A DNA stretch of 64,000 nucleotides from Letharia columbiana (taxonomy: Eukaryota; Ascomycota; Lecanoromycetes; Lecanorales; Parmeliaceae). This document shows positions 25,069-38,000 of this stretch, in pieces. The DNA lies in the NCBI RefSeq assembly GCF_014066305.1, contig NW_023501088.1:263501-327500 (forward strand), read 5' to 3'. The position numbers and the translations under genes were made by a program. The number at the start of each line of letters is the position of its first letter. Positions within the stretch are counted from its first letter, which is position 1. The notes under the pieces were generated by a model. It was not told where the DNA came from, did no database searches, and worked only from the letters and a program-made list of their open reading frames with translations.

Positions 25069-26241
25069 ATGTTTCCCGTCCCGTTATCGCTTCTCAGCTT
25101 GTACATTACCTTCCTCACTTTCCAATTGGTTCAGGCAGATTGCGAATGTGGTTATACTGTCAATTCCGCTCTCTACACAGACATCATCGAGACAGACTTT
25201 CTTCACTTGGCAAACATCACCAACGACACAGATTGGCAACCACAAAATTACACCGTTACCCCTGAACTCGCGAGAGGGCCGTTTGGCAAGAATGCCTCGA
25301 TTAGCAACGTCGTCGCCAATCCACTCAAAAGTCAATATGACTGGGCAGGCGATGGAGTCAATGGTGGCGATGCGGGTCTGCAGCTCTTTGTCAGAGGCGG
25401 CGTTCCTCAGGATGGACTGATACCAATGGCCGAGCTTGCGACAGCGAGGACAGATATGCTCTATGGAAGCTTCCGTGCTGGCATGAAGGTGACGGGAACA
25501 CCCGGCACTTGTGGCGCTTTTTTCTGGGTATAGCCTACCTTTCTGCTCCCTTTCTGTGGTCTATGCTCACATCTCTCATCATAGTATTTGAATGACACAC
25601 AAGAAATCGATATGGAGTTCCTGTCCTCCGAATTTAATGCCACGTCCCAGCCCGTCAACCTCGTCCTTCAGTCGCCTGAATCTGAAGAAGCAGGCTTCAA
25701 TGCCGCAAACACCGGCACATTCCAGGTACACCAATTGAATTTCACTCCCTCGGAAGGCTTCCATGAGTATCGTTTCGACTGGTCTCCCAATGCCGTCGAC
25801 TTTTACGCCGACGGTGTCCTGCTTGATACCATGACCAGTGCGGTTCCCACAGCACCGGGCCACATCACGCTGTCTCACTGGAGCAATGGTGATCCGAATT
25901 GGAGCGCTGGGCCACCTACCGAGGACGCGATCCTTACGGTTGAGTACTTGAAAGGCTACTTCAACAGCTCAGATGCTGCACGGCAGCAGGACTGGTCAAC
26001 GCGCTGCATCAGTCCTTCAGCGGTGAATGCAACATGCCCTGTTCCCGAGGTCACACAGGCGCCGAATGGAAATGTTAGCGCGCACACGTCTTTCTTCAGC
26101 ATGCAGGCGAACGAGACGGGGAATCAGACTGTGTTTGGGTCGAAGAAGAAGAGTGAGGGGATAGCGTTGGAGATCTCGAGGACGGGGGTATTGGCATTGG
26201 TGCTGATGCTGTCAAGTGTGGTGGGGATTCTATTGTGGTAA
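25069..26241 (+). CDS. GPI-anchored glycoside hydrolase family 16 glucanase
   Basis: Two exons (25069-25527, 25585-26241) joined in phase 0 over a 57-nt intron give 371 residues. An N-terminal signal peptide (VPLSLLSLYITFLTFQLVQA) precedes the mature start DCECGYTV. The GH16 catalytic motif EIDMEF lies at 160-165, formed just after the splice site: E160 should be the nucleophile, D162 the helper and E164 the acid/base. Further GH16 features are FHEYRFDWSPNAVDFYADG and ITLSHWSNGDPNWSAGPP. Many N-glycosylation sequons are present. The C-terminus has a Ser/Asn-rich stretch and a hydrophobic tail (LALVLMLSSVVGILLW) with no charged end, as expected for a GPI signal. The likely substrate is cell-wall beta-glucan, which the sequence alone does not prove. 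Confidence 0.92.
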
Positions 26242-27167
26242 GACGGCGAATGGAACTCAGGTTAATGTGAGATGGACTGTATACTAGGCGTCTGGCGTGT
26301 TGTTGCCCTGCCTGCTGGTTCTGGGCGGCTTGTTTAGTACGAAGGAGATACCCCATTGCAGCTCGTGCTGTTCATCCATAGCAGTCAATTCTCTTCTAGA
26401 CTGGATCTGATTGACGTAGGAGCTCACTCTGCAGAATTGGTTCAGTACGAACGAAGGGTAAAGCGACTGGTACATTATTAGACATTGCTGTTGAGAAGTA
26501 AAGAAAGTTGATTTTTCTATTTTTATTTTCGGTCGTCCGCTTTTTGACTCGGATGACATTTGGCCGCCGCAGATCATTTATTCATTATTCAGTGCACCCC
26601 TGACAACAATTCAATCTTCTCAATCAAACCACCATCTCATCAATCAGCCCATCATTAGACTGTCTTTACAGCTCATTCACCCTCATCCCTTGACGGTACG
26701 TCGAGGTCACCTTACATTCGCTCTTAGGCTTCGACATCAAGCGCGCATCCAAACCATTCAACCAAGATAACTGAATTAAAGAACTTTTGGCTCTTTGGAC
26801 GACTACCCTCTCCACTCCGCTATCCTTCTTTTCTCAGGCTGAAGTCTTGTGGTCCACAGAAGTCACAGCTGATTGCAGAAACCCCAACGGTCAAGGACAC
26901 CTGCGCCTTTCGACTGACAGTGTTGTCCCTGCCAACAACCTGTTGAGGCCGTTACGAGCGTCTCTGCGAAGATTCTTGGACCTATAGATCTACGGTGACT
27001 GAGTCTAGACTGGAACGTAAAGAGTAGGAGGATCATTCGACGCCACAATCAAGCATTATTGCGTGCCAGGCGCGTTTGAACGCTGCTGCACGACGGAAAA
27101 GCCTCGCAACCTAGCAAAGCTTCCTCCCTCCGGCCAACGCGGACCTACCGCACAACCAACCTCCATC
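26242..27167. other. Intergenic: promoter/leader of the small Ala-rich gene
   Basis: This 0.9-kb gap lies between two + strand genes. A possible leader intron runs from 26696 (GTACGT) to 26837 (TTCTCAG). No other gene was recognised. Confidence 0.4.
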
Positions 27168-27677
27168 ATGCGTATCACGGCCATTCCCATATTCTTCCTC
27201 CCCTTTCTCGCCTTCGTCCTCATCCTCGCATCAAACCACATCCCAAAAGCCGGCCTGTTACCTCGCTCCCTAGACGCCATCCTCGTCGAACCACGAGAAC
27301 CCGCTCCCTCACCAACACCCACGCCCCATGTCAAACATCTCGACCTCCGGCAGGTTGCAGTAGGCGTTGGTGGAGCCGGTAATGTTGCAGCGCCCGCTCA
27401 GCCGGCAGCCGTGGCACCAGCTGCAGCAGGAGCAGAGGTCGATCCGACGGATTCACCGACTGTAGCGGCGGGCGGGGCGGCGAGCGCGACGCCGGTTAAG
27501 AGTGGGGCGATTGGACTGGGGACGCTGACGGGGGTGGTTGGGGTCGTGAATCCGAAGGATGCGAAGAATGATGCTGTGGGAAATACGATGGGTGTGGAGG
27601 TCTTGAGGATACTGGGGTTCTGGGTGATTGGTCTTGTTGTTGGGGGTGGGTGGATGGGGATTGGCATTGCCGGATAA
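27168..27677 (+). CDS. Small Ala/Pro/Gly-rich membrane or secreted protein (169 aa), unknown
   Basis: A single exon codes for 169 residues. The N-terminus is a hydrophobic signal or anchor (ITAIPIFFLPFLAFVLILAS). The middle is low in complexity with Pro/Ala/Val repeats (PAPSPTPTPH, AAPAQPAAVAPAAAGAE). The C-terminus is again hydrophobic (LGFWVIGLVVGGGWMGIG), so the chain may cross the membrane twice or carry a GPI-like tail, although no clear omega site is seen. No family is recognised. The start has a good context (CATC before ATG). The 3' half is visibly G-rich on the + strand, unlike its neighbours. Confidence 0.6.
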   Translation: MRITAIPIFFLPFLAFVLILASNHIPKAGLLPRSLDAILVEPREPAPSPTPTPHVKHLDLRQVAVGVGGAGNVAAPAQPAAVAPAAAGAEVDPTDSPTVAAGGAASATPVKSGAIGLGTLTGVVGVVNPKDAKNDAVGNTMGVEVLRILGFWVIGLVVGGGWMGIGIAG

Positions 27678-27911
27678 TGAGACGATGACAGGAATTGGAA
27701 GGGATTGAGTCGGCATCCGCGGAGTTCGGGAGAGCATATAATTAGTTGACGGCCATGGGATATCAGTGTGTGCCGGGCACGCATAACTTGCATAGCGTTC
27801 CCTGCACAGAGCAGACTCAAACATCCGATCACCGACCGCTTTCTACATGCTCTATAGAACAACAATAACATCTTGCCTCCCACCGACGGAACGCTCCCCG
27901 GAGCAGAAAGT

Positions 27912-27941
27912 CCCCTCCCTCCCTCCCTCCCTCCCTCCCTC
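27912..27941. repeat. (CCCT)n microsatellite
   Basis: About seven uninterrupted copies of CCCT lie on the + strand. Confidence 0.9.
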
Positions 27942-28143
27942 AATCAAACCGTATCCGCAGCGAAGCCTCCCCGCTAAACAAAGTAAGGAAAAGAAAAAGT
28001 AACTACCCTGCCCCCAGAAACGGAGACGCTGTCATTCATATGTTGTCGTCTCGGCCGAGAAACCCGTAACTGTGGGTGTTCTCGCCAGATAGGGACATCG
28101 GCAAGCGAGGTTGTGGCTCCGGCGTGTGTTGGGGGAGATGCAA

Positions 28144-28167
28144 TACATACATACATCATTTATATAT

Positions 28168-28199
<32 letters not shown>

Positions 28200-28207
28200 C
28201 ATACATA
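28144..28207. repeat. (CATA)n microsatellite
   Basis: Runs of CATA are broken by two short TATATA interruptions. The longest pure block covers about 28168-28192. Confidence 0.9.
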
Positions 28208-28226
28208 AGTGGGCTTCGAATGCGAC

Positions 28227-28260
28227 GAATGAATGAATGAATGGATGAATGAATGGATGG
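28227..28260. repeat. (GAAT)n microsatellite with GGAT variants
   Basis: About eight tetranucleotide units of GAAT/GGAT lie 20 bp after the CATA tract. Confidence 0.85.
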
Positions 28261-29025
28261 CCTTGACACCCTGGGGGACGAAGAATGCGTTTTTTTCTTT
28301 TTGACCGGGGAGGGTCGTTTGCCTATGGTTTGGGGAATGGATGCAGAGGTGCGGCGCCAGAAGCGAGTGAGAAGTAGGGAATGGGACAGAAGCACGGGAT
28401 GTGCACGGAGAGGCAGGTAGAGATGGACCCTCTTCGCGTAGATGACGAATGCTTTGCACATTTGCTTGCTCAATGGGTGCTCTCTCTCGTTGCCTGCTAT
28501 TTCGATCTGAAATCTAGCTCTACTATCGTACACGTATCGACATCACCGTCCCCACTCTAGCCCTCATCAGCCACTCCTTGTCCACAATCAGACTCGCATA
28601 GAATGCGTGTCGCGGCCGTCCATGTGCCCGGGGTAGCTTTCCGTGCATGCTGAAGGTCACATAGCATGGCAAAGCATTTGATGCAAAAAAAGTCATCGCT
28701 CGCTAGCACAATGGCCGCCGAAATCAAAACATGAGCCGCAGGTAGGAAATGGTATCTCTGGGTTTCAAAAAGTATTAAGTACTAGTAGTGGTAACGGAGA
28801 GGAGCAGGACCAGCCCGCTTTGTATGTTATTGCGGGCTGTGATGGGTTCTTCATGGACATGGTCTAGACAGACGGGGACAGGCAGACCGACGGTCCATGT
28901 GTTTTCATTGACGAGGCTCAACGGTGAGAACTATGGTCTGGGGTCCCGTAACCCTCGCCCTCCTGTTGGGCAACGGTCATGAGAACAAAGGTCAACGAGA
29001 TGTGGCCGAGTGAACTCAGGATCGA

Positions 29026-31757
29026 TCAAGCCTGAATGCTTTGGAACGTAGTGTCCATGTCGAGGTCCACACCTTGGGAGGACATCGTGGGTGTGCTGGC
29101 GTTTGTTCCAGAGGCAACGGCATCTTCGTAGCCGGCAAGTGCCTGCGAATGGAGTTTGAACGACTCGCCCATAAGCTTGGTGATTCTACGATTGGAGTCA
29201 GCATCGATCCCTTGTAAAAGTTTCGCGAATGTGACTTACCCCCAGACGACCACCTCGTCAAGCATGCTACCCCATAGTCGAGCGACAGTCGAACTTAGCT
29301 TTGAGCTGTACCCATCTACCGACTCATCGTCGAAAAGGTTTCGAACTTTGTTGTACATGGCCAGTTCTTCCGTGGTTGCTTCTACTTCATCATGCTCTAA
29401 CCGGTAAAGCCAGAGACTGAGAATGACCATCAGGTCCAGACCGCACAGAGGATGTTCCACACTCCAATTCGTAGCACACGTTTCGCCGACCCATTTGATA
29501 CCTTGTAGTGCGACGATCTCTATGCAGTTGTAGCATTCTTCAATGACCTTGATCATCTCTTGCGATCTCTTGACTTTGTCCCTGGCATTGGTCATGGCAG
29601 CGGCGACCTCATAGGAGTCATGATATCGGAGGGCTTCTTGGACTGACTTCAGATCGACCTCTAAACGTGCCCAAGTATTTCGATAGAGAGCCATGGCGTT
29701 GAAGATCAGTGGGTGACCTTGGTGAGGTGCGCTCAGCTGGACAACTATTGTTTCAGGCTCGCATTTTTCCAACGACTTTTCCCACGTCTCTAGGGCAAGA
29801 CGGAGCTTGTACTCTGTGACCACATCTTGCAAGGCCTCGAAGTTGCGCTTGTGTTCCCACACGGCCAGGAATAGAGCATTGATCATGACTCTCGTTGCGA
29901 AGGCGCTGTATCGCGTTGCATCTCCCTGGTAAAGACTATCAATTGCTTCTCGCACAGTGATGATGGTCGAGGCGGTCAAGCTGTCTCGCCATGAATCTTC
30001 ATCCACGACTTCGAGGTTCCATAATGACTCTGATGATGGCAGCTCCAGGGTTTCGAATTCCTTAAAACTGATAGCTGGGGTATGATCGTAGGTCAGAGTG
30101 AGGAGACCGAAGAAGATGTACACTGCGTAGTATGTGCGCCTGCACCCTTCGTCTTCGACCCATTCTGCGTGGGTGGGCTGTGCGCCTTCTCTCGCTTCTG
30201 ACCGAATCTTCAATTCATACCGGTTGCCGGCGACCATCTGCAATCATCCGTCAGCAGTATTTTTCCTAGGTGCCAGTAGCAGACATACGTTGGCAACGAG
30301 ACTCTTGATGGAACCTGCCCATTCCAATCCTTTCGGATCCCCACTCCAACTGGCGAATATCATGTTCAATAGCGTACTCTGCATTGTCCACAGCGGACAC
30401 TTGCGCGAGCTGAAGCTCTCTTTGTTCTGCAGGAACTGACTGACGAGCAGCTTCGACCCTATATGAAACATGAAAGCTTTGTCCTGGTTGAATGAGTATA
30501 AAGCACCAATGGAGAGGACCGAAAGAAGCAATGCTGGGGACACTTGGCTAGGCTCGAAAGACTCAAGATGTAAGAAGGGTAGATGGTGATGGAAGAGTTT
30601 GAAGTATGACTCGAGACAGGCATTAATCTCTCCTCGAGATTGAATTTCGAAATTGGGTTGGGTCGTCCGTTCGTTATCGCATCGCTTCATTGCTTCTTGC
30701 ATCATGTTGTAGTCTTCGTCGGACTGAAGTTGAGGTACTTTAGGCGTGGTGATAGGTTGACTTGGACCGGGCGAGCGTCGATAATCTACAGGTGAGACTG
30801 GTCCGGTCATGAAGGGGAAGGGTGAGAGCCCGTTGGGGGTCGCGGGGCCGGAGATGGGCATGGAACCGGTAAGGGACTGAAGTCCGGGGGCGAGGGCGTC
30901 GCCTCCGGATGGGTATCTCTCCATCATTGGCGGTAGTTGATTCGGATGGGGCTGGACGGTACTGGTACTGTTGAAGGAAAGCTGCGACAATTGAGAATCT
31001 TGCGAGCCAGAAAGGCTTGAGGAAGAGACTGAAGAAGCTTTGGGTTCAATTACCGAGTTTGACATGAAATGATCCCACGGCATCTGGTTGATGGGCATGG
31101 AGCCGGGCATGCCGGGCATGAAGGGGACCGACGTATCAAACATGGTGGTATGGTCGGGGGAGTAGGGCGTCGAGGTTTCGTCGAGTTGATCGTTTGGGTT
31201 GTTTGCCAGGGCGGCCGTAGCTTTGTGATGAAAGTTGGTAATCATCATCGCAGCAACATTATCGTCAATCATACCATCACTGCTTGCTTCTATTTGTTCC
31301 ATCGTCGCCGTATCCAAGTCGATGGACGGCTTTGTGGGAGTCGCCTTGGGTGTTGGCTTTGCGCCCGGCCGTCTCTTGACTTCGCTGACCAGCGGTACAC
31401 CTCCATCTTTGGCGTGTACAGTTCGGTCGTGTCGTAGCAGAAGGTCTCGTCGCACAAAGGTACTACGGCATTTTGCGCACTTGAAAGGTCGCTCTTTGGT
31501 GTCTGCGCAGGAAGATGAAATTAGCAAGCGTAGGCAAAAGGTGGGCTTCACGACCCCACCATGGAGCGACCCCTCCATGGACTAAAAGGAATGGTACGGT
31601 GTAACTTACGCGATCTTTCATGTCTGCTTCTGTGTTCACTTCGACTGAATGCCCGAGCACAAAATTGGCATTTGTACTTTTTATCAGGGACGTGTTGCGG
31701 CTTCGCAGGTTTGGGCACCGGTGCGACAGACGCTGTGGCAGTTGCAGCGGCAGGCAT
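29026..31757 (-). CDS. amdX: AmdX-like C2H2 zinc-finger transcription factor
   Basis: Four exons (31757-31610, 31502-30289, 30237-29240, 29185-29026) give 839 residues. Two adjacent C2H2 fingers lie at the N-terminus: C30/C33/H46/H50 (CX2CX12HX3H) and C58/C61/H74/H79 (CX2CX12HX4H). The first finger is completed across the 107-nt first intron (RSEHRSRHERS then HTKERPFKC). A fungal_trans-type regulatory domain follows at about 340-560 (ACLESYFKLFHHHLPFLHLE). Finger and linker sequences match the Aspergillus AmdX/ADR1-like group, which in A. nidulans acts on acetamidase expression. The product is therefore probably a nuclear regulator of carbon or nitrogen source use; targets are not visible. 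Later introns are 51 and 54 nt and keep the frame. The middle is Ser/Pro/Gln-rich. The symbol is by family resemblance only. Confidence 0.85.
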
Positions 31758-34700
31758 TGCAACACACTTATCGAGTCGTCGACCAGAATGCCCCGTGTGA
31801 AACGAATGGGACTATCTGATACTGGTAGGTATATGACGATGGATTGGACGTATGCCAAACGGGAATTCCTTCGATCATGCCTTTTGGTGTCGTGGTAGGA
31901 GGAGGAGAAAGCTCGCTGGGGGATGGGGCAAGTGTTGTCTTGGCTGCTAGTCTAATCTTGTGGAGTCTAGTTGGGTTTTTTTGATTTTTGGCTGTGAAAT
32001 TACTTCGCGTGCTTCGACGGTTGGTTTGGAGCGAGAGGTTTGATGCTATTCGAGGTGGTATATTTCTTGCGAAGAGGATGAGCGTAGGAGAATGTCAACT
32101 TTGGATAAAGATTATTGTGGACTACAATAATAATAATCATAATAATTAATATTTGGAGGGGTACGCCCCCTTTTTCGAGGGGCCACTTTGCGCGGGTGAA
32201 GGCCGAAACTTCCTGCCTTACTCTGTGGATAGACTAAGGTTATGATACGACTAGCTGTCTATCCGAAATCCTGTCTGCATGTCATGTTGCTCACCTTATC
32301 CTTGTCCAGTGCTATCTTTGTCCACGTTACATACACCTAAAACACAAGACAGGCCTTCATTGAGTGCAAAATGGTGCTGTCGACGCCCAAGCACTGAATA
32401 GCTCAGAATACGGTTCTTTGACCTCAGCTCGTCTGCTAATCATCGGTCGCCACATGCTCGAGGCTAGATGTCGTGAAGATCCATTCACTGACTGGCGAAC
32501 CAGCGCAGAAGCAGCAACGCCATCGAGGGTGTTGACTTCATGATTGTGACCGAGCTTTAAGCGTTTCCACCCTTTCGGCTGACTGATCTGTGTGTGGCGG
32601 TGAGAGTTGCGATCCTTTTTGGGGGTCCGTGCCTGTACTCTATGGGAATAGCGGTTCTCCATGATTTTGGAGTCTCGTCTTGCCCCGAGTTTCGACCGGA
32701 AACCAAGTCCAGAAGAATGCAACTTTTCTCCTTCACTTTGCGAAATTGCGAGTACTGTTTGACGTTTTAGCAGACGACGATGATGACGTTTTTACGCTGT
32801 CGGTACTAAGGTAGTATGCTGTGGCGCGTGCAATACGGGGTGTGAGTTACATCTCGCCAGCCCTTCCAACTCGCAAGTGCTTCCCTGGTTTCAAAAGGAA
32901 AGCAGGATGGAAATCAAGGCAGCTAGATGGATCAGGTTGTCAACTTTGTTTCGTCCGAAAATAAGTTAGAGTAGAATAGGGTAAAGTACATGTATTCATT
33001 TATTCATTCATCAATACGAATACTATTACATAGGTACCATTCTTGCTACTAAAGTGATGTGGTGGATGGATCCTCTCCCGAATAATAATTTGAATGATTC
33101 GAAAGAAGCAAGGTCTTGTTGGGCATTGAGGTCATCATAGGAGATTGTTGATCACTCCAAATGGGAAAGACAATCCGCCATTCCCACTTCCCCGGGCTCA
33201 AACGTCAAGCTTAGCGCCTCTCAGCCATTCGCCATTCCCTGCAATGCCACGAGGCATGATCTGCTGCCAAGATGTCTCCATACCAACCTGTCACATTTCA
33301 CAAACTCACATCTCACAACTCACAACTCACAACTCGCGACTCACAACTCACATCTCACAACTCACAACTCACAACTCACAAAGCAGGTCCACTTGTCCAC
33401 AGGGACCAGCTGCAGTACATACATCACTATTCTCTTTATGCCTACCCTACACTTTTATACGGTACTTCAACGACAAAAAGAGATGGGCTGAATGTTAAGT
33501 CGAGAGCCAGTCAAAGCGTCGTTTGGCAATCTCACGCAAGGAGAACAGAACAGGGGAACAGAAACAGGGGGAACAAACATCGGCCTTAGCAAAAGCGTCT
33601 GATCCCGCTGGGCTTTCGCTTCCGAGCTTCCGCGGAATCATGCCAGTCTCCATTTTCCAACCTCGCCAATCGCAGGCGACCTTGATCTCGACACCCAAGT
33701 GCATATGACGCAAGTCTTTCGCACCTCCAATCGATAATAGGCTGCCAACATAAGAAGAATAAGGCAAGATGATGAGCCAAGAAGGGTGAAGGAGCTGTCA
33801 TGCTCCGCCCCGCTTTGAACCAGACTGGCGGAACAGTAATAATGTCGATCACAAAGTTGTCGCTACAACGATTATTCGAGGAGGATCGTCGAACAAGAAG
33901 CAAGCTCTGTAAGAAACAGAGTCACTTTTGTGCCGAGGTAGATAGCCGGTAAACATTCTGCCTTCTCAAAACGTAGCAAAGCTTGAAGCCATATTTGCAA
34001 TGTGACCAATCTGATCCCACCTTGTCACCCGTGAAAGGCAGGGTGCCAGAATGGATTGCTCCAGTGGCATGCCGCAAAGTTGAAGAAGTGATGAGATAGC
34101 ACGCAAGCCGAGAGGCCAGGAAAGGACATTCCTCCGAGAGACACATTGGTGTGCATGGCTTGTTAATGCTGTGTCCTAACGTAGCAGTATACCGTTAACA
34201 GTAGTGAGAAGGCAGAGAGCATCGATAGGGAGGCAAGGCCGCATCGAGCTTGCCACCAATCAGTCAAATAGGTCAAGGCAAGGAAGCTGCGAGCTTGCAC
34301 AAGGATAGGATACAAGTGAATCTGGCAAGAACAGAAATATCAACAAATAGCACCAATTTTCATAGCACATATGAAGCAGAATCAATCGGCTTCCTCCTGG
34401 TGGAAATGCATAGAGTAGAGTACGGTACTGCAACTGGCTGAGTCGGTTGTCCTATGATTTGGTGCGATCTCGGCTCATCGCCTCGACCCGCTCACCGTCC
34501 GGCTTTTTTCTGCTTTTTCTGCTTTTTCTGCCGCCGGCCGTATCGAATCGATAGGAGTGACAGCAGCAACCCGGGAGTCCATCCTTCCTACCCAAGATAC
34601 CAACACACTTTGATACGTACAAAACCGCTGAACTTGTACCTTCGACATCTAAAGTGTATCTGCATCCTGTCGACAGCCGAGATCTGGCATCGCGTTGCTG

Positions 34701-35014
34701 TTGATTTTCGAGCGCTATTTTAATCGCCGGATCGAATCACCTGTACCCCTTCCAATTATTACTCAAGACCTAAGGCTACAAAGGTACGATCCTTCTCTCG
34801 ACGAGCAACGAATCACATCCTCCCGTACCACTCGCGCATGCATAATCACCATCAGCCGACATCCTTCAGGCCTGCAACGGGCGACAGAATTTAATTCCAA
34901 GGCTGCGATCGCGGGTCACTCTGCGGCACCGCCTATGCTTTCCTCTTCCACCTGCAGATATCACTCGCCGCTGACGGCATCCCCGAACTCTCCAAACTCC
35001 CTCCGCGCACCGCC
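31758..35014. promoter_or_regulatory. Very long divergent intergenic region (AmdX-like / Ras GEF)
   Basis: This 3.26-kb head-to-head region is the longest gene-free stretch in the window. It contains an AT-rich (AAT)-like segment at about 32,120-32,155, the heptamer satellite listed separately, and a triplicated CTTTTTCTG motif at about 34,503-34,530. Long regulatory leaders are common for fungal signalling and transcription-factor genes. None of the open frames (up to 121 codons) shows a domain or coherent splicing. Confidence 0.5.
33305..33381. repeat. Eleven-copy CTCACAA heptamer tandem repeat
   Basis: Eleven heptamers follow each other without gaps. Eight are CTCACAA, two are CTCACAT (copies 1 and 7) and one is CTCGCGA (copy 5). 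Confidence 0.95.
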
Positions 35015-38000
35015 ATGTTCGACAAGGCTGACGGCATGGCACCCTTGACCATCAATACTCGAACAAATGCAAACGGCAACCACACCGTCTTCGCTGCGGC
35101 GACCTTCCACTACACTGAAGAGCCCGCGCGTACCACTACAAGCCAGACCCTTACTCAGCAATCACCCACTCCAGGGTCGGCGATGAGGAGTCGCGCGCCG
35201 TCTGTTGGGATGAACGGCCAAGTCCTACCTCCCACCGCCTTGTACGTTCGAGCACTCTACAATTATGAATCGGATGATAGGACAAGCCTCAGCTTTCGGC
35301 AGGGGGACACCATACAAGTCATTACACAGTTGACGAGTGGCTGGTGGGACGGCGTCATCAAAGGGGTCCGCGGATGGTTCCCTAGCAACTACTGTGTGGT
35401 GGTCACCGGTCCAGAGGAGGCTACAGCAGGAGATGCACCACAACTGATGAACGGAGGCGATGTGGTTAGCGAGTCTGGTACAGATGAGGAGTATGAGGAC
35501 TTTGATGATCGGTACGAAACGAGGCATGCACCCAGGAATGACGGCTCAAAACAGTCGATCGATGGTGCGGACAAGGAGCAAGAAGAGGCTGCTTTCTGGA
35601 TTCCACAAGCCACTCCAGATGGGCGATTATACTATTTCAATACGCTCACCGGCATTTCGACAATGGAACTCCCGCTAGAGACACCCACCTCGGCCAACGA
35701 GACTGGCCCAAGAGATCGGATGAACATCCACGTGCCTGATCAGACTAGACCTCCTCCTGAGATGATGGCGCGCGGCTTGGAATGCGATGAAGGTGAATCT
35801 GAAACTGGCGATTCGGCATCCGAACTTGACGAGTCCTCCATGCGCTCGCGGCCAAGGCGGCGGCGTTCTTACATCTCTGATGGCATATCTCCAGCTGTAT
35901 CTACAGAGTCTTTCGATACCTCGCCAATGGCGCACAATCGGAGTTTTGAGACGACGAATCTGGCCTTGAGCGGAACACAGCAGTCTTCAGGAGGAACTGG
36001 TACGACCACAACGTCTTTCACCAGCAATCCGTTGGGCCAGGTATCTGCAGCTGCAGCTGTATCACGGTCGTTCTTCGACGACGGCAGCTCCGCACCTCAG
36101 ACCTGGACTAGGCTCGTGGAAAACATCCGCAAAGCTATCGAATCTTATAGACAAGCAATCAATAATGCTGACCGATCAGAATTCGTTCGAAAAGCCGAGG
36201 ACATATCTGATCATCTTCGAACGCTGCTCGCTGCTGCTTCAGGCACCACTGACAATCATTCGGGCAACCCTTCAATTATCTCTACGAACAAGGCGCTGTA
36301 CCCACACTTCCGTGACATGATGTCTCACTTCTCAAAGTTGGTCTTATCTTCGCATATTGCTTCGGCAGACTGGCCGACACAGGACGCGTACACCAAATGT
36401 CTTCAAGAGGCGGAAGAAGTTATGTTGGGAGTGGAAAACTACGTGGAGGTCGCGCGATCGCAGCGAGGTGAAGATATTCCACGACTGGTACCAGGTTTTT
36501 TCTTAGGTAGCAATAATGGTGGAAGCTGGCAGAACAACGGTCTGGGAATCAAGGATCCTTTGTTGGCTACCTCATTCATGGACCAAGACGAGTATGAGCC
36601 GTATGTTGAACCTATCGTAACCTTGGATGGCACGCTGTTGGAGAAGATGGATGAGCTGAAGCGAATAATCGTTGCCAATATTCGCCGCCTTGAAGATCAG
36701 CTTTTCGTAAGGGAGAAGCTCATCACACCTTTCCGACATAGACAGATTGGGACAGCGGTTTGTCAGGCCGCGGGAAAGGTCATCGAGTTCTTTCGACCCT
36801 GGCTCTCCGCCGTTGAGTCAATCAACCTGTCTCCTTTGGGCACTGCGTTTCAAAACCCACAGCTCATCGATTTCACGGCTCAAAAACAAAAGCTGTATGA
36901 TCTCGTCATGCAATTATTGCTCGCTTGCCAAGCAGTGGCGGCGCCATTGGGGGATGAGTGGGCCGAATGCCGGGGCGATCCGTTGGAAGAACGCCTCAAT
37001 GAGGTTCGCGTGACCATACGGCAATTAGAGAATTGCACCTCTCAAGTCGGGTTCTCCTTGCAATTACTGCTTGACTCGATGCCACAAGGATCAAGCACAC
37101 ACCAGGAACTGAGAGACACACAGCTCTCCCGCCCTCACCGAACCACAGATGGCGGGGCGCCCTATGAAGCTTCCACATATCCAAATCACTCCAGACTGTT
37201 GCGACCTACAATATCAGAGATGAACTTCCCAGTCTCTTATTCGGAGGGGGTGGATCCAGCCGCAGAGAACTACCGCAAGCAGGACAACAATTCGAAGGTC
37301 AAGAAATTCTTTGGCGAAGTACCTCGAGACATTGAGGAAGAGCCGTCGTTCCTGAAACTTGACTACGAAGGAGAAATCTCATACGATACCAAGGTCAATC
37401 CACCACAACTGCGCGGCGGTACCTTGATCGCCTTGGTGGAACAATTGACCCGGCATGACCGACTAGATTCGCATTTCAACAACACCTTCCTCCTTACCTA
37501 CCGATCCTTCACTACGGCCTCCGAGCTTTTCGAGATGCTGGTCAAGCGTTTTAGCATCCAGCCACCGCCAGGAATCTCGCAAGGGGAATACAATACATGG
37601 GTCGAGAAGAAACAGAAGCCAATACGGTTCCGAGTGGTCAACATTCTCAAAAGTTGGTTTGACAGCTATTGGATGGAAAACAATGATGAGGCCAGTAATG
37701 AGCTTCTTCGAAGAGTCTACTCGTTTGCGAAAGACTCAATTGCAACAAGCAACACACCAGGGTCTGGGCCTTTGATGACTTCGGTGGAGCGAAGGATAAA
37801 GGGACATGATCCTACGAAAGGCCTTGTCCCAACTCAAAGCAACTCGATGCCCACGCCAATCATGCCGAAAAATATGAAGAAGCTCAAATTTCTGGACATT
37901 GATCCCACTGAGTTTGCGAGACAATTAACAATCATCGAGTCAAGGTTATATGGTAAAATCAAACCAACGGAATGCCTGAACAAGACCTGGCAAAGGAAGC

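Larger units (their letters stand above)
27678..29025. other. Intergenic region with several microsatellites
   Basis: The 3' sides of two convergent genes meet here. The stretch is notable for three tetranucleotide tracts, listed separately. Open frames crossing the repeats (for example 28156-28533, reverse) are repeat artefacts. Confidence 0.5.

Noticed and set aside
28156..28533. 125-codon reverse frame with YVCMYVCM-type repeats
   Set aside because: Translation of the CATA and GAAT microsatellites, not a gene.
33272..33589. Open frame with repeated LTTHNSQ peptides
   Set aside because: Product of the CTCACAA heptamer array; the 7-nt period is not a coding period.
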